A stretch of 64,000 nucleotides of DNA from NCBI GenBank assembly GCA_039931065.1, contig JBDTSP010000014.1, forward strand, positions 61,483-125,482, in the 5' to 3' direction. Source of the DNA: CADEED01 sp039931065. GTDB lineage: Bacteria > Pseudomonadota > Gammaproteobacteria > Steroidobacterales > Steroidobacteraceae. Below, piece by piece: positions 12,001 to 18,674 of this stretch; positions within the stretch are counted from its first letter, which is position 1; every line of letters begins with the position of its first letter. A program made the position numbers and the translations under genes. The notes below the pieces were generated by a model, which saw only the letters and a list, made by a program, of their open reading frames with translations, made no database searches and had not been told where the DNA came from.

Positions 12001-14756
12001 CCGGTGGCGCGGGCGTGACCTACAGCGGGTTTGCCAATGGCGAAGGCGCCGGCGTTCTCGGTGGCACAGTCGCCTACGGCGGCAGCGCCCAGGGTGCGCG
12101 CAACGCGGGCACCTACACCATCGCGGCGTCGGGGCTCACCTCGGGCAACTACAGCATCAACTACGTGAACGGCTCGCTCTCGATTGGCCGGGCGAACCTC
12201 ACGCTGACGCCGAACGTCGTCACCCGGACTTACGACGGAACGTTGAGCGCGGTCGGCACCGCGGCCGCCACGGGCGGCACCCAGTTGTTCGGCACGGACA
12301 GCGTCAGCGGCGGCAGTTTTGCCTTCACCGATGCGAACGCGGGCGCCGGAAACAAGACCGTGAGCCTGGCGGGGGCGACGGTCAATGACGGCAACGGCGG
12401 TGCCAACTACACCGTGAGCTACGCCAACAACACCGCGAGCACGATCAACCGCGCCAACCTCACGGTGGCGTCGGCGAATGTCGTCAAGACCTATGACGGA
12501 AACTCGAGCGCGCTGGGCGCGGCCACGGTGGTTTCCGGGCAACTGTTCAGCAACGCCAGCAACGGCGGCGCCGCGGACACGCTGAGCGGCGGCAGCTTTG
12601 CCTTCACGGATCCGAACGCGGGCGCCGGCAACAAGTCGGTGACCGCGAGCGGCGTGACCTTGACCGATGGCAACAGCGGCGGGAACTACACAGTCACTTA
12701 CGCGAACAACACCACCAGCACCATCAACACCGCGGCGCTCACCTTCCTCGGCACCATCGCCCGGCGCGACTACGACGGCACGACGAACGCGACACTGGCC
12801 GGCTACACGTTGAGCGGATTCATCGGCAGTGAAACCTTGACCGCGGCTGCGGGCAGCGCGGCATTTGTCGACCGGAATGCAGGCACTGGCAAGACCGTCA
12901 ACCTGAGCGGCATCTCGCTCGCCGACGGCACCAATGGCGGCCTCGCGTCCAACTACCAGGTGGCGTCGACCGCGAGTGCGCTCGGCACGATAGATCCCAA
13001 ACTTCTGACGCTCAATGCGACGGTGGCCGACCGCACGTACGACGGCACGACCAACGCGGTGGTACAGAGTTATGGCTTGAGCGGATTCGCCGGCAGCGAG
13101 ACCGTCACCGGCGTACTCACCGGCAGCGCACGTTTCACCGACAAACACGTCGGCACCGACAAGGGAATCTCCATCACCGGCATCGTGCTGCTGAACGGCA
13201 CGAATGGCGGCCTCGCGTCCAACTACCTGGCGCCCACCAGCGCCACCAGCAGCGCCGACATCACCGCAGCCTCGCTGCAGGTCGCAGGCGTTGTTGCGCT
13301 CGACAAGGTGTATGACGGCAGCACGATCGCCACTCTGGACACGCGGTCCTCGGGCGTCACCGGAGTGTTCGGCTCGGATGACGTGAGCATTGGCTCCATC
13401 ACCGGCACCTTCCTCGACAAGAATGTGGGCGCGGACAAGGCGATCGGCGCGGGCACGGTCGTACTGAGCGGTGCCGACGCCGGCGACTATCTGCTGGTGC
13501 AACCGACCGGCCTCACGGCGAGCATCACGCCACGCGCGTTGGTCGTTTCAGCAACGGCGGCGAGCAAGGTCTACGACGCGACCACCGGTGCCACGGTCAG
13601 TCTCACCGACAATCGCGTTCTCGGCGACGGGCTCTCGATCACCGCCAACAGTTCGTTCCTGGACAAGAATGTGGGCAGCGGCAAGTTCGTCGACGTGACC
13701 GGCATTGCCATCAGCGGGACGGATGCCGGCAACTACACCGTGAACGACAGCGCCAGCGCTTCGGCCAGCATCACGCGCGCCAATCTGAGCGTGAGCGCCA
13801 CGGGATCCGACAAGGTTTATGACGGCTCTACGGCCGCGAGCGTCACCCTCGCAGGAGCACCTCTGGCCGGCGATTTCGTCGACTTGAGTTTCGAGTCCGC
13901 CGCCTTCGGCGACAAGAATGCTGGCAGTGACAAAGGCGTGAGTGTCACGGGTATCCGCGCCACGGGCGCCGACGCGGGCAACTACAACATCAGTTCGACA
14001 GCGGCCACCATCGCCGATATCACTCCGGCAACACTGACCGTCGTCGCGGCGGGGCAATCAAAGCCTTTCGACAACACCACCGCCGCGGTCGTCACTCTCG
14101 GCGATGATCGAATCGCCGGCGACCAGCTGACATTGGCAAACGCCAGCGCGCTGTTTGCCGATGCAGAAATCGGCAATGACAAGTCCATCGCCGTCAGCGG
14201 AATCAGGATTGCCGGTGGCGCCGACAGCGGCAACTACGTACTTGCAAGTGTCAGCGCGGCGACTACGGCTGACATCACCGGGCCGATCGTTGTGGACGCT
14301 TCGAGTACCTGGTCGCTGCCGCCAGTGTTGCCACAGGCGGTGCCGCTGATGGCGCCGACCGCTCCGGAAGTCCTGCTCGATGACACGCTGCCGGCGAGCT
14401 TCGGTGGCGGAACGAGTGAGAGCACCGGAGAGGTCAGCGTTGCCGCAACGCTGGTGCGGGCATCGTCGCGGGCGCAGCCCGGCATGGTGTCGGTCGTGGT
14501 GCCGGGCGACATCGGCCGGGGTGGAACGTCCTTCAGCTTCCCGCTGCCGGAAGAATTGTCTGAGGCTGCCGATTCAGGCGGAGTCCGCACCACGCTCGTC
14601 AACGGCGCCGCGCTGCCGTCGTGGGTGCGCTATGTACAGTCGAACAAGACGTTTTTGGTGACCAACGTACCCGCGAATGCGTTGCCGATCGAAGTCCTGG
14701 TCCAGATCGGCAAGCGCAGCTGGACGGTGCTGATCGCCAGACCGAAGGGTCACTGA
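1..14756 (+). CDS. FHA-type two-partner-secretion adhesin with MBG/YDG repeats (5' partial)
   Basis: The reading frame is open from base 3, so the gene starts upstream of the window and the GTG at 114 is not its start. The first ~130 visible residues look like the end of a haemagglutination/TPS secretion domain: SQIFGRITSTGQVFLTNANGVYFG, where the usual NPNG is NANG. After it come more than 3,500 residues of Gly/Ala/Thr/Asn-rich short-period repeats typical of a right-handed beta-helix, including the family block GGFVEVSGAGNLDFRG near 1411. The C-terminal part has three MBG-type units (about 11425-12200) and eight YDG-type units (about 12220-14280), then a ~150-residue non-repetitive tail. 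I saw no cysteine in the translation. There is no C-terminal beta-barrel, so export should need a TpsB transporter encoded elsewhere. Probable surface or secreted adhesin; the ligand cannot be read from sequence. Confidence 0.88.
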   Translation, partial: SAAQVNFNQPNRDAATLNRVLDSNPSQIFGRITSTGQVFLTNANGVYFGKSATADVGSLVATTHNLDNADFLAGKVTLNRNGASGSVTNEGELRAALGGYIALLAPEVRNSGVIVARMGTVVMASGESITLNFDGHHLAGITVEPSAIAALVENKGAVLAPGGLIILSAKALDHLQGGVVNNSGTLEATGLSEKGGRIVLEASDSIDNSGTINANAGVDGSPAGIVELIAPDIVNSGTITASGFAGADLAPVAGGSIALIADNIIQTAPGSLDVSGMDGGSVLLAATENIDVAGSIAAVADSATSEEGQGGNITLAAGHDVTLQNASLDASGSNGGGQILVAAGEPAPSDPPGELPTVALLGTAQLRSASRRGRGGSVKVTGGRVGLFDETSVDATGATGGGEVLVGGGFHGADPSMVNARQVVVGSHATIDASATKTGAGGNVAIWSDGQTTYGGNIAARGGSAAGDGGFVEVSGAGNLDFRGMVDASAAHGAAGTLLLDPLNIIIDALGAATLANVDQFSDTPAVDSTISPNTITAVTNAGTAVVLQANNDITLNSSIVSINPGGNGGALTFRAGRSIILNGSVSSDDGNISFTVNDSGADSNRIAATDAVFVNNSLIDAGDGTLSITMGTKDQAGVISTGQVTAGTFNIAQNSLSGTAASGAIDLGEVTVTGNMGITSAIARNVTNTVGAVIVRGTATISVGTGDVTINRATTDFNFIGLTAGNVTLADTNAMRFTATNLSGNLIESAQGPIAQTGAVVVAGTTNLSVTDGGFGYADPYINLSNGSNNFGGAVTISAATAGTTGTGGYVTLADSNSLTITSAAVARSLTLNAVGAISAGSMTVGTTMNVTSSGSGDITLGTTGTTSVGSDASINGRGAVSLQGVTTVGGSFGITALGAVSLSTTTVNGNNLSINTTGAITDSGAVTVANYTYLWAGTGNDITLDTATNNFNLIQILSGNNVTLADTNAIVIGPGGSTISGNLSVTAGGSISQYAQHDNYAPITVAGTSTFTATAANTDLGMGPVLVNYLQGYPGAQNSFAGAITIATTGAGSWRDVLVKNVNSGAAVINGLGGGLRDVLFFFDNATSISLPAMTLSGNLVVDVPNGGITQTGALVVNDATNGISTFRSASGADIVLTNAGNDFSRFSVRDARDVTVVDANAIDLYASNVQFNVQRNLTVTAAGAISDSSVGNNPGYFMNVGSAGSGTATFTAGSANNIILDNDINLWRTLVVNSANNLVLNPRNSLVLGNVSANGTVSFDSRDGGSLTQLAATAVLAGGTTTFNDFTSGITLAQTGNVLGNLAINNASLVTIRENDAITQASAWTNVTNSAITLTTSDDQAIALTQANYFGNLTLTQINNGAGSAGAVSVTETGDNINGMTQGAAWTLHGVTTLASGNYSINLPTATNVFGALQVTGATGNTGSVPVPSTVTIYAQNTAAGDAIRDGSGAWNTGTGIVKLIAYNTGGTTAGGGNINLSNAGNVLGDLYIKATNATITENDSITDGTSTIWNAANNTGWVTTGTTNLVVANPSGKSITLDNLSNVIGPLGLNMTGTPGSLSSVLITDNTDLTQASVWNVGAAPVTLDARNHLINLSSSGNVLGAITINTTNGMPTSIAITEDDAITQGAAWIMSGVPVTLVAENGKAITLTNASNILGNLTLTGGAVSITENDVITQGAAWTTTGTTTLNATTNTITLNDANNVLGALAISGGPTAVGITENDDITQASAWVQGTTAFTLNAGTHDIVLSQATNQLGDLTLTAANATVTENQAAGITDGSAWAISGNTVLTAGSANAIVLNANPASDFGTVSIVSASNADIADINGINFGASTIAAGGTLTISAGGAITQSGAISAPSLRLIGTGSASLLDAANNVSNLAAGFSGGNLAFTNNGTFAVAVVGGTSGVTIGAHDVTLTSGAGTVTGLSNVNATSTSLTVAAATALTLPQMGIAGAQTYTSGGGITLTAGVTSTAAGAINFMSPVTLGADLSIQSSNSAINFAGTLAGGTNQLTVNAGTGAVAFHGAVSALGNTGDASAALQITSSGASFDSTLSANNGLAITGPVVFSDTVTLSDGNAASVFTGLVTLGRAGGMNLSGYDGMTFNGGVLLQNGAATINSNNSALAFQTAGSVSGPYALTLNSGTASLIGLDRMGANLTSLSVTALSPTIPSGGVTIAGSQSYTATAGSVITLSGNVTSTAAGTISFNSPVTVGAGSIVTTVDSDVLFAGTVNGNSDLTVSAGTGATTFNGAVGAVAALGDGTGAALTVSGTGATTFGSTLQTRSGITLGGAVNFTNNVTLGDGTVGSTFAGLATSGGSSGNSISGFDGLAFNGGLAVVGGAVSVASNGSTLQLGGPVTGAQILTLNALAGGAGTISGLDQIGFASTLTGLNLTAQTLSLPGSGLAVAGAMNFTAAGGITLNGAVGNSSGPATGAISFNGPVNLATGAIAVTTANAAVNFNGTVNGAQTLTVNAGSGVTTFGGAIGAVTALTSLTTDAGGSTALNGGSIRTTGAQTYNDAVTLGADSTLSGVGVQFLGTLNGARALVVNDSGATVFGGLVGGSTALTSITTDAPGTVAVNTTAVTTTAAQTYNENMTLGANVAFNGIGLNFAGIDGAHTLSVNAGSGAANFNGAIGAATPLTSIAATGNTLAVAAATTSGTQAYTASGGVTLNGNLTTTGNDITITGQTTLGADATLASNGGNVVFAGAPSTINGAHFLTLTAGAGDVVLGGVVGGITRLTGINASGNNLTLPGISTVGDLNQTYTALNNITLNQSRNVNAPISFTADSDESGQGSFILLDSVSLTASNNTLAIRAADLDLQGNSTMSSGSGLMSLTASNGRNVALGGADAAGQMTISGSELSRMSSSSGLNLNATGTGWVRVNGITALQSQNITGTLGLNAQGTGDISFITAASTFNALRVAATGGTTNVGVNLTTTNDAIEFVTPVSVSGASTISSGGGNISFDGALAVDNDLTLNTGNGVLTFGGAVGSNRTLTLNLGGGSVAGLAQLQSALTGLTINGTSGITLPALTINGPQVYNTGAITVTGDLIGTGITFNNLVDVAPASGTALTMNAGTGTLNFTNLVSFNATDMSLIGDEINFARSVTGSGSLALRAFTGSRNTAVGGSGAPIVGLNLTAADLGWLPIGTLSSLTIGNASGTGTLDLAGVLNAPGTPVTLNGAGGITQSGGSLTAGNLALYAAGAGISLNSATNAFGAVAINGTPNALDLRNTRDITQLGAAAWVVGAGPVTLNAGTHDITLNNAGNTFGTLVLNGGTVQITESDGTDVGASSIANNLTLTSGGALNISGALSAAGNVALSATGLVTQGASAPLTVGGNFAVITTLNAGDVTVNNSGAAATSLGNTFVGGNYALTATGKPVSQAAGASLQVRGDLTVTGASIVLGGAGNLIGGTTSLPATNTVVLRQSGAITLLDRNDLGNLTVISERTNRSFGSAQVTGDAIVLDNAANNIAGTLSVSASPATIVTGADVQTGITQSAGTSITVAGLASFTAESSSAGSLGINLTNAGNHFGTLQLAGTTVDVVNAAAGLTTIENAVATTSLSLTTAGGLAQAGFISAPTLAINASGAVTLNNAANDANSISVSSGGGAISYVDANGVSVTALNAGGANASLTAGGAGNLSQTGALLNVAVLNANAGGAVTLNNAGNTIGSLGASQAGTGFQLFDSAGGLAVTGLARTLSGDMTVRTSGDFTINSGGRLQADAGNVSVSTESAGNFNNNAGSTALVVGAGSRWLVYSNTPDLAVGAHTVKGGLTSSFRHYGATYGSYAPGAVSESGNGFIYRDAAPTLTVSAAITGTPSHVYGDTPTGSLSYTISAGLLDSEDNAGNVISGGTATYSSALTNTMNAGSYSIGYTGGLTSSYTLVADSTGAAYTVTPALLTYTANSASRLYGASDPSLGGVIGGFKLGQTVTALGGSLTWTTAAVAASNVGQYSISGSGYTSSNYTFAQAAGNASAFNITPAGLTVTAGNDSRLYNGTGYAGGAGVTYSGFANGEGAGVLGGTVAYGGSAQGARNAGTYTIAASGLTSGNYSINYVNGSLSIGRANLTLTPNVVTRTYDGTLSAVGTAAATGGTQLFGTDSVSGGSFAFTDANAGAGNKTVSLAGATVNDGNGGANYTVSYANNTASTINRANLTVASANVVKTYDGNSSALGAATVVSGQLFSNASNGGAADTLSGGSFAFTDPNAGAGNKSVTASGVTLTDGNSGGNYTVTYANNTTSTINTAALTFLGTIARRDYDGTTNATLAGYTLSGFIGSETLTAAAGSAAFVDRNAGTGKTVNLSGISLADGTNGGLASNYQVASTASALGTIDPKLLTLNATVADRTYDGTTNAVVQSYGLSGFAGSETVTGVLTGSARFTDKHVGTDKGISITGIVLLNGTNGGLASNYLAPTSATSSADITAASLQVAGVVALDKVYDGSTIATLDTRSSGVTGVFGSDDVSIGSITGTFLDKNVGADKAIGAGTVVLSGADAGDYLLVQPTGLTASITPRALVVSATAASKVYDATTGATVSLTDNRVLGDGLSITANSSFLDKNVGSGKFVDVTGIAISGTDAGNYTVNDSASASASITRANLSVSATGSDKVYDGSTAASVTLAGAPLAGDFVDLSFESAAFGDKNAGSDKGVSVTGIRATGADAGNYNISSTAATIADITPATLTVVAAGQSKPFDNTTAAVVTLGDDRIAGDQLTLANASALFADAEIGNDKSIAVSGIRIAGGADSGNYVLASVSAATTADITGPIVVDASSTWSLPPVLPQAVPLMAPTAPEVLLDDTLPASFGGGTSESTGEVSVAATLVRASSRAQPGMVSVVVPGDIGRGGTSFSFPLPEELSEAADSGGVRTTLVNGAALPSWVRYVQSNKTFLVTNVPANALPIEVLVQIGKRSWTVLIARPKGH
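3945..5350 (+). repeat. ITEND-type protein repeats inside the adhesin
   Basis: Seven or eight copies of a motif of the form (I/V)TEN-D-x-ITQ-x-x-AW fall in this stretch, for example near 3948, 4498, 4700, 4862, 5014, 5162 and 5308. The last four are about 146-152 bases apart, roughly 50 residues. Weaker relatives recur near 9690 and 9838. The motif is the visible signature of one class of beta-helix coil, and the similarity at DNA level makes the region prone to copy-number change. Confidence 0.7.
12220..14285 (+). repeat. Eight tandem YDG-type domains at the adhesin C-terminus
   Basis: Units begin with (K/R)-x-YDG-(T/S) or a variant near 12231, 12490, 12770, 13038, 13310, 13571, 13817 and 14066, so the period is about 250-280 bases (80-93 residues). 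Each unit ends with a GNY or SNY motif followed by an ITRA/ITPA-like linker. The last unit is divergent (PFDNTT). Units of this kind are common stalk or terminal domains of large bacterial adhesins. Confidence 0.75.
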
Positions 14757-14760
14757 TGGA

Positions 14761-14810
14761 CAGGTTTTGCAAACGGGGGTGTCGCAGGTTCGATCCCGGC
14801 AGCCTGGCCA
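14761..14810 (+). other. tRNA-like 3' half (probable degenerate tRNA remnant)
   Basis: Directly after the adhesin stop lies a 50-base stretch resembling the 3' half of a tRNA. It has an anticodon-loop-like TTTGCAA with a weak flanking stem, a five-base variable region, a T-arm with GGTTCGATCC at 14787-14796 (four of five stem pairs), and an ending in CCA at 14808-14810. No matching D-arm or 5' acceptor strand is visible upstream, so it is not a functional tRNA. A relic of integration at a tRNA 3' end is one explanation; a chance match is another. Confidence 0.4.
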
Positions 14811-14916
14811 GGCCCTCGGCCCTCCGTCACATCCTGACAACCAGGCGGTAACAATCCCGAAATCAGCGGTTCCTAGACTGCCGTGGCGTCGGTCCGACGC
14901 GAGCGGCGCCTTCACC

Positions 14917-16026
14917 ATGCCCACATTCGTTCAAACCGTGCGCGACTCGGTACGCCGAGGGTTTTTCGGGGCGCTGCGCCACGTGGCCAACATCGATGAC
15001 ACCCGGCGGATCGCCTCTGAAGCGCTGCACCTGCAGCCCGCGGTGAGCTGCGCCCGCGACCTCGCATCCTGCCGGGAGCTCGACGCGCCTTACGCCGAAT
15101 TACGTCGCATGCCGGCCGCATCCCCGCAGCGTCAGCGCCGGCCGTTGTTCATCACCGGCCGGTTTCGCAGTGGCAGCACGCTCCTGTGGCAATTGTTCCG
15201 CTCGATGAGTGGCGTCACGTCTTACTACGAGCCTTTCAACCAGCGCCGCTGGTTCGATCCGGCGACGCGCGGGAATCACGTCGACTCCACCCACATCAAC
15301 GTGACCAACTACTGGGCCGAGTTCGAAGGCCTTACGCAACTGGGCGCGTTATACGACGAGGAGTGGACTCGGCGGCAGCTCTACATGGATGCCGGTGCGT
15401 GGAATGCGCCGATGCAGCAGTACATACAGACCTTGATAGAACACGCGCCCGGCCGCGCCGTATTGCAGTTCAACGATGTCGATCTGCGGCTGCCGTGGTT
15501 GCGCGCGCGCTTCCCCGAAGCCGAGATCCTGCACATCTATCGCCACCCGCGCGATCAGTTCTGCTCGACGTTGCCGCGCGGCGAATTCGACCTCACCACT
15601 CTCCGGCTGGGCGACTTCCAGAAGTACGATGGTTTCTACCTGCTCAACTGGGGCCGCGACCTGCGCTACTTCTTTCCGTTCCTGGCGCAGGACGGCGCCG
15701 CGCATCCGTACGAGTTGTACTACCAGGTCTGGAAATTGTCGTACCTGTTCGGCCGCGCTTACGCGGACCTGTCGGTCTGTTTCGAAGCTCTCGCCAAGGA
15801 TGCTTCGCGCGAAGTGCCGCGCATGATGTCGCGGTTCGGCTTCGAACCGGACGACCTGCAGCGCACGTTGGCGCTCGTCGCGCCTATCCAGGAAGGCAAA
15901 TGGCGCAAACGAGCCAGCAACGAGTTCTTCGCGGCCATCGAAGCGCGGGTCGACCGTCAGTTCGCAAATTACTTCGATGCGCTGACTCCGATGCGCGAGC
16001 TGCCGCGCACGGCCATCGCAAGCTGA
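14917..16026 (+). CDS. Sulfotransferase family protein
   Basis: The 369-residue product resembles PAPS-dependent sulfotransferases, which move a sulfuryl group from PAPS to a hydroxyl or amine of a carbohydrate, lipid or protein. The 5'-phosphosulfate loop is visible near residues 75-90 (PLFITGRFRSGSTLLW) and the 3'-phosphate-binding motif near 208-217 (YRHPRDQFCS). I chose the ATG at 14917. The frame is open back to a TTG at 14767, but that segment overlaps the tRNA-like fragment and has no coding character. There is no signal peptide, so the protein is probably cytoplasmic. The acceptor is unknown. The upstream adhesin is on the same strand, but its stop is 160 bases away and no functional link is shown. 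A decayed second sulfotransferase lies at 20602-20999. Confidence 0.8.
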   Translation: MPTFVQTVRDSVRRGFFGALRHVANIDDTRRIASEALHLQPAVSCARDLASCRELDAPYAELRRMPAASPQRQRRPLFITGRFRSGSTLLWQLFRSMSGVTSYYEPFNQRRWFDPATRGNHVDSTHINVTNYWAEFEGLTQLGALYDEEWTRRQLYMDAGAWNAPMQQYIQTLIEHAPGRAVLQFNDVDLRLPWLRARFPEAEILHIYRHPRDQFCSTLPRGEFDLTTLRLGDFQKYDGFYLLNWGRDLRYFFPFLAQDGAAHPYELYYQVWKLSYLFGRAYADLSVCFEALAKDASREVPRMMSRFGFEPDDLQRTLALVAPIQEGKWRKRASNEFFAAIEARVDRQFANYFDALTPMRELPRTAIAS

Positions 16027-16084
16027 TAGCGGGCTGACACCGGTCGAGTGACGGAAATGTGCCTGCGCCGATTATGATCGAGGC

Positions 16085-16960
16085 ATGCCATCCATCACCT
16101 TGATCGGGCCCGGCGCGATCGGCGCCACCGTTGCCGCCTGGCTTTCCCAGAATCCGAGCAATGACGTTTCGATCGCCGTCCGCACGGCGTTCGACTCTCT
16201 GGAGGTCGCGACGCCCAAGCGCGTGCTCGTCGCGCACCCGCGCGTATTTAACGAACCCGCGCAGGCGACGCCCGCGGATTGGGTCTTGGTCGCGACCAAG
16301 GCATACCACAGCGCCGCCGCGGCGAGTTGGTTCGCGACGGCGTGTGATTCACACACACGTGTCGCGGTGATCCAGAACGGCGTCGAACACGTCGAGCGTT
16401 TCGAGCAATACCTGCCGCGCGAGCGCATCGTGCCGGTGATGATCGACGTGCCAGCCGATCGAACCTCGCCGGGAAAAGTCCTGCATCGCGCCGCGCTTCA
16501 TATCGTCGTACCGGCGGACCGGAACGGCGCGGCCTTCGTCGAACTATTCGCGGGACTGGGTCTCGATGTGGTTGCGTCCGCCGATTTCAGAACGGCCGCA
16601 TGGCGGAAACTCTGTCTCAACAGCGCCGGCGCCGTCTGCGCCGCGTTGCTCAAACCCGCCGGCATCGTGCATCACGACGGCGTGGCGGAAGTCGTGCGCG
16701 GAATCGTTCGCGAGTGCATCGCGGTGGGCCGCGCGGAAGGCGCGACGCTCGAAGACTCCATCGCGGATGGCATCGTCGAATGCATGCGCAACGGGCCGCG
16801 CGAGGCGGCGAATTCCATGCTCGCTGACCGCAGGGCCGGGCGGCCCATGGAGATCGATGCGCGCAACGATGTGATCGTGCGACTGGGCCGAAAACACGGC
16901 ATATCGACGCCCATCAATGCGCTGATGGTCGCGATGTTAGAGGCCGCCCAGGACTACTAG
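16085..16960 (+). CDS. panE: 2-dehydropantoate 2-reductase family oxidoreductase
   Basis: A 291-residue protein of the ketopantoate reductase family, which reduces 2-dehydropantoate to pantoate with NADPH in pantothenate and CoA synthesis. Visible features are the N-terminal nucleotide-binding GPGAIG at residues 8-13, TKAY at 71-74, QNGV at 97-100, the catalytic-lysine region AAWRKL (Lys175) and the family EIDARND segment near the C-terminus. The length fits PanE (about 300). The family includes paralogues acting on other 2-keto acids, so the exact substrate is inferred. Its TAG stop overlaps the stop of the convergent msrA: the bases CTAG at 16957-16960 serve both strands. Confidence 0.8.
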   Translation: MPSITLIGPGAIGATVAAWLSQNPSNDVSIAVRTAFDSLEVATPKRVLVAHPRVFNEPAQATPADWVLVATKAYHSAAAASWFATACDSHTRVAVIQNGVEHVERFEQYLPRERIVPVMIDVPADRTSPGKVLHRAALHIVVPADRNGAAFVELFAGLGLDVVASADFRTAAWRKLCLNSAGAVCAALLKPAGIVHHDGVAEVVRGIVRECIAVGRAEGATLEDSIADGIVECMRNGPREAANSMLADRRAGRPMEIDARNDVIVRLGRKHGISTPINALMVAMLEAAQDY

Positions 16961-17478
16961 GCCTCGCGAGCCTGTACGCGAATTGGAAGCTTCCAATCCG
17001 GCCGGATGAAGTGGCAGGTGTAACCGTCGGGATACTTCTCCAGGTAGTCCTGGTGTTCGGGCTCCGCCTCCCAGAACTCGCCGGCCGGCTCTACCAGCGT
17101 GGCCACCTTGCCGGGCCAGAGCCCCGACGCTTCGACATCGGCAATGGTGTCCTGGGCAACGCGCTGCTGCTCGCCGCTGGTGTAGAAGATGGCAGACCGG
17201 TAGCTAGCACCCAGATCGTTGCCCTGACGGTTCTTCGTGGTCGGATCGTGGATCTGGAAGAAGAATTCGAGCAGCGTGCGGAAGGTCATGATCTTGGGGT
17301 CGAAAACGATTTCGACCGCCTCGGCGTGGGTGCCGTGATTGCGATACGTGGCGTTGGGCACGTCGCCACCGGAATATCCGACCCGTGTCGAGATGACTCC
17401 GGGATACTTGCGCAGCAGGTCCTGTACGCCCCAGAAACAGCCGCCCGCGAGAATGGCGCGTTCACTCGATGCATTCAT
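16957..17478 (-). CDS. msrA: Peptide-methionine (S)-S-oxide reductase MsrA
   Basis: A 173-residue protein that repairs oxidised methionine (the S-sulfoxide) in proteins, using thioredoxin to regenerate. The catalytic motif GCFWG is at residues 13-17 (Cys14), and the family stretches RVGYSGG, HAEAVEIVFDP and LGASYRSAIFY follow in order. No signal peptide is present, so it should be cytoplasmic. No MsrB domain is fused. A purine-rich ribosome site precedes the ATG. It runs towards panE and shares stop-codon bases with it, so no terminator can lie between the two. Confidence 0.95.
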   Translation of the reverse strand: MNASSERAILAGGCFWGVQDLLRKYPGVISTRVGYSGGDVPNATYRNHGTHAEAVEIVFDPKIMTFRTLLEFFFQIHDPTTKNRQGNDLGASYRSAIFYTSGEQQRVAQDTIADVEASGLWPGKVATLVEPAGEFWEAEPEHQDYLEKYPDGYTCHFIRPDWKLPIRVQAREA

Positions 17479-17540
17479 GACGGTGATCTCCTTGGAGCGG
17501 GATCATACATCTGCGCCACCTGGGCGGCGAAGTCGCCGTC

Positions 17541-18674
17541 TTATGCGTCGACGCCGTCGATCCAGGTACCGTGCACCTGCAGCTGCTCGTCGAGCAGCAC
17601 GAGATTGGCGCGCCTGCCGGGCGCGATGCGTCCGAGGTTTTCGAGTTTCAGGAACTCGGCCGGATAACGGCTGCCCATGCACAGCGCAGTCACGGTTCCG
17701 ATGCCAAGTAGTTTGACGGCGTTACGCACCGCGCCCGCCATGTCGAGGTGCGCGCCCGCCAGGCGGCCCGACTCGTCCACGATCTTGTCGCCGGTGACCG
17801 CGATCAACCGTCCCTGGATGCGGAAAGTCTTGAGATCAGAGCCGACGCTCGGCATCGCATCGGTCACGAGCATGAAGCGATCGTGCCGCTTGGCGCGCAG
17901 CGCGAGTTTCATGACCTCGGCATGCACGTGATGGCCGTCGACGATGAGTCCACACCAGGCATCGTCCGCCGCCAGCGCGGCGCCGACGGCGCCGGGCTCG
18001 CGCGAAGTCAGCGGCGACATCGCGTTGAACAAATGCGTGAAACCTCGCAGGCCCGCCGCGAGCGCCGGTTGCAGCTCGGCGAAGGTGGCGTTGGTGTGGC
18101 CGGCGGAAACAATGACGCCGGCTTCGTTCAAGGCGCGGATCAACTCGGGCGTAGTGCGCTCCGGCGCGAGCGTCACCATCGTGACCCCGCCGTGCGGCGT
18201 GCTCAGTAGTTTGACGGCGGCCGCATCCAGGCTGCGCAGCTTGCCGGCATCATGTACGCCACGGCGCTCTGTGTTGAGGAAGGGCCCTTCGATGTGAATT
18301 CCGAGCACGCCCGGTACGCGGCTCTCGATGGCTGCGCGGGTCGCTTCGATGGCGCGCGCGACCACATCGAGATCGTCGCTGATCAGGGTTGGCAGGAAAC
18401 CCGTGGTTCCAAAGCGCCGATGCGCTTTGCCGATCGCGATGATGCCGGCGACACTCGGGTCGTCGTTGAACAACACGCCGCCGCCGCCGTTCACCTGGAC
18501 GTCGATGAAACCGGGGGCCAGCAATTTTCCGCCGAGGTCGATGGTGCGCTCGATGCCGGCGAGTTCCCTTGCGCAGGTGATGGCCTCGATGCGGCCATTA
18601 CGAACCAGCAACGTGCGATTGTGTTCGATGCCCGCGTCGGTCAGCAGCTTTCCGTTGGTGAAGGCCAGCAGCAT
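17541..18674 (-). CDS. nagA: N-acetylglucosamine-6-phosphate deacetylase
   Basis: A 377-residue amidohydrolase that converts GlcNAc-6-P to glucosamine-6-P and acetate, the first cytoplasmic step after PTS uptake. Metal and substrate motifs appear in order: HIEGPFLN, SAGHTNA, THLFNAM, DGHHVHAE and a late VTDAMP with the catalytic Asp. The frame is open far upstream to 19124, but the true start is the ATG at 18674, where MLLAFTNGKLL begins the fold. That ATG shares its A with the TGA of the upstream SIS gene (TGATG), which indicates translational coupling. It is the last gene of the nagR-SIS-nagA operon. Confidence 0.95.
   Translation of the reverse strand: MLLAFTNGKLLTDAGIEHNRTLLVRNGRIEAITCARELAGIERTIDLGGKLLAPGFIDVQVNGGGGVLFNDDPSVAGIIAIGKAHRRFGTTGFLPTLISDDLDVVARAIEATRAAIESRVPGVLGIHIEGPFLNTERRGVHDAGKLRSLDAAAVKLLSTPHGGVTMVTLAPERTTPELIRALNEAGVIVSAGHTNATFAELQPALAAGLRGFTHLFNAMSPLTSREPGAVGAALAADDAWCGLIVDGHHVHAEVMKLALRAKRHDRFMLVTDAMPSVGSDLKTFRIQGRLIAVTGDKIVDESGRLAGAHLDMAGAVRNAVKLLGIGTVTALCMGSRYPAEFLKLENLGRIAPGRRANLVLLDEQLQVHGTWIDGVDA

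Noticed and set aside
14574..14924. Minus-strand frame of 116 residues at the end of the adhesin gene with a CRDRTCDTPVCKTC segment.
   Set aside because: That peptide is the reverse translation of the tRNA-like fragment at 14761-14810, a familiar source of spurious proteins.
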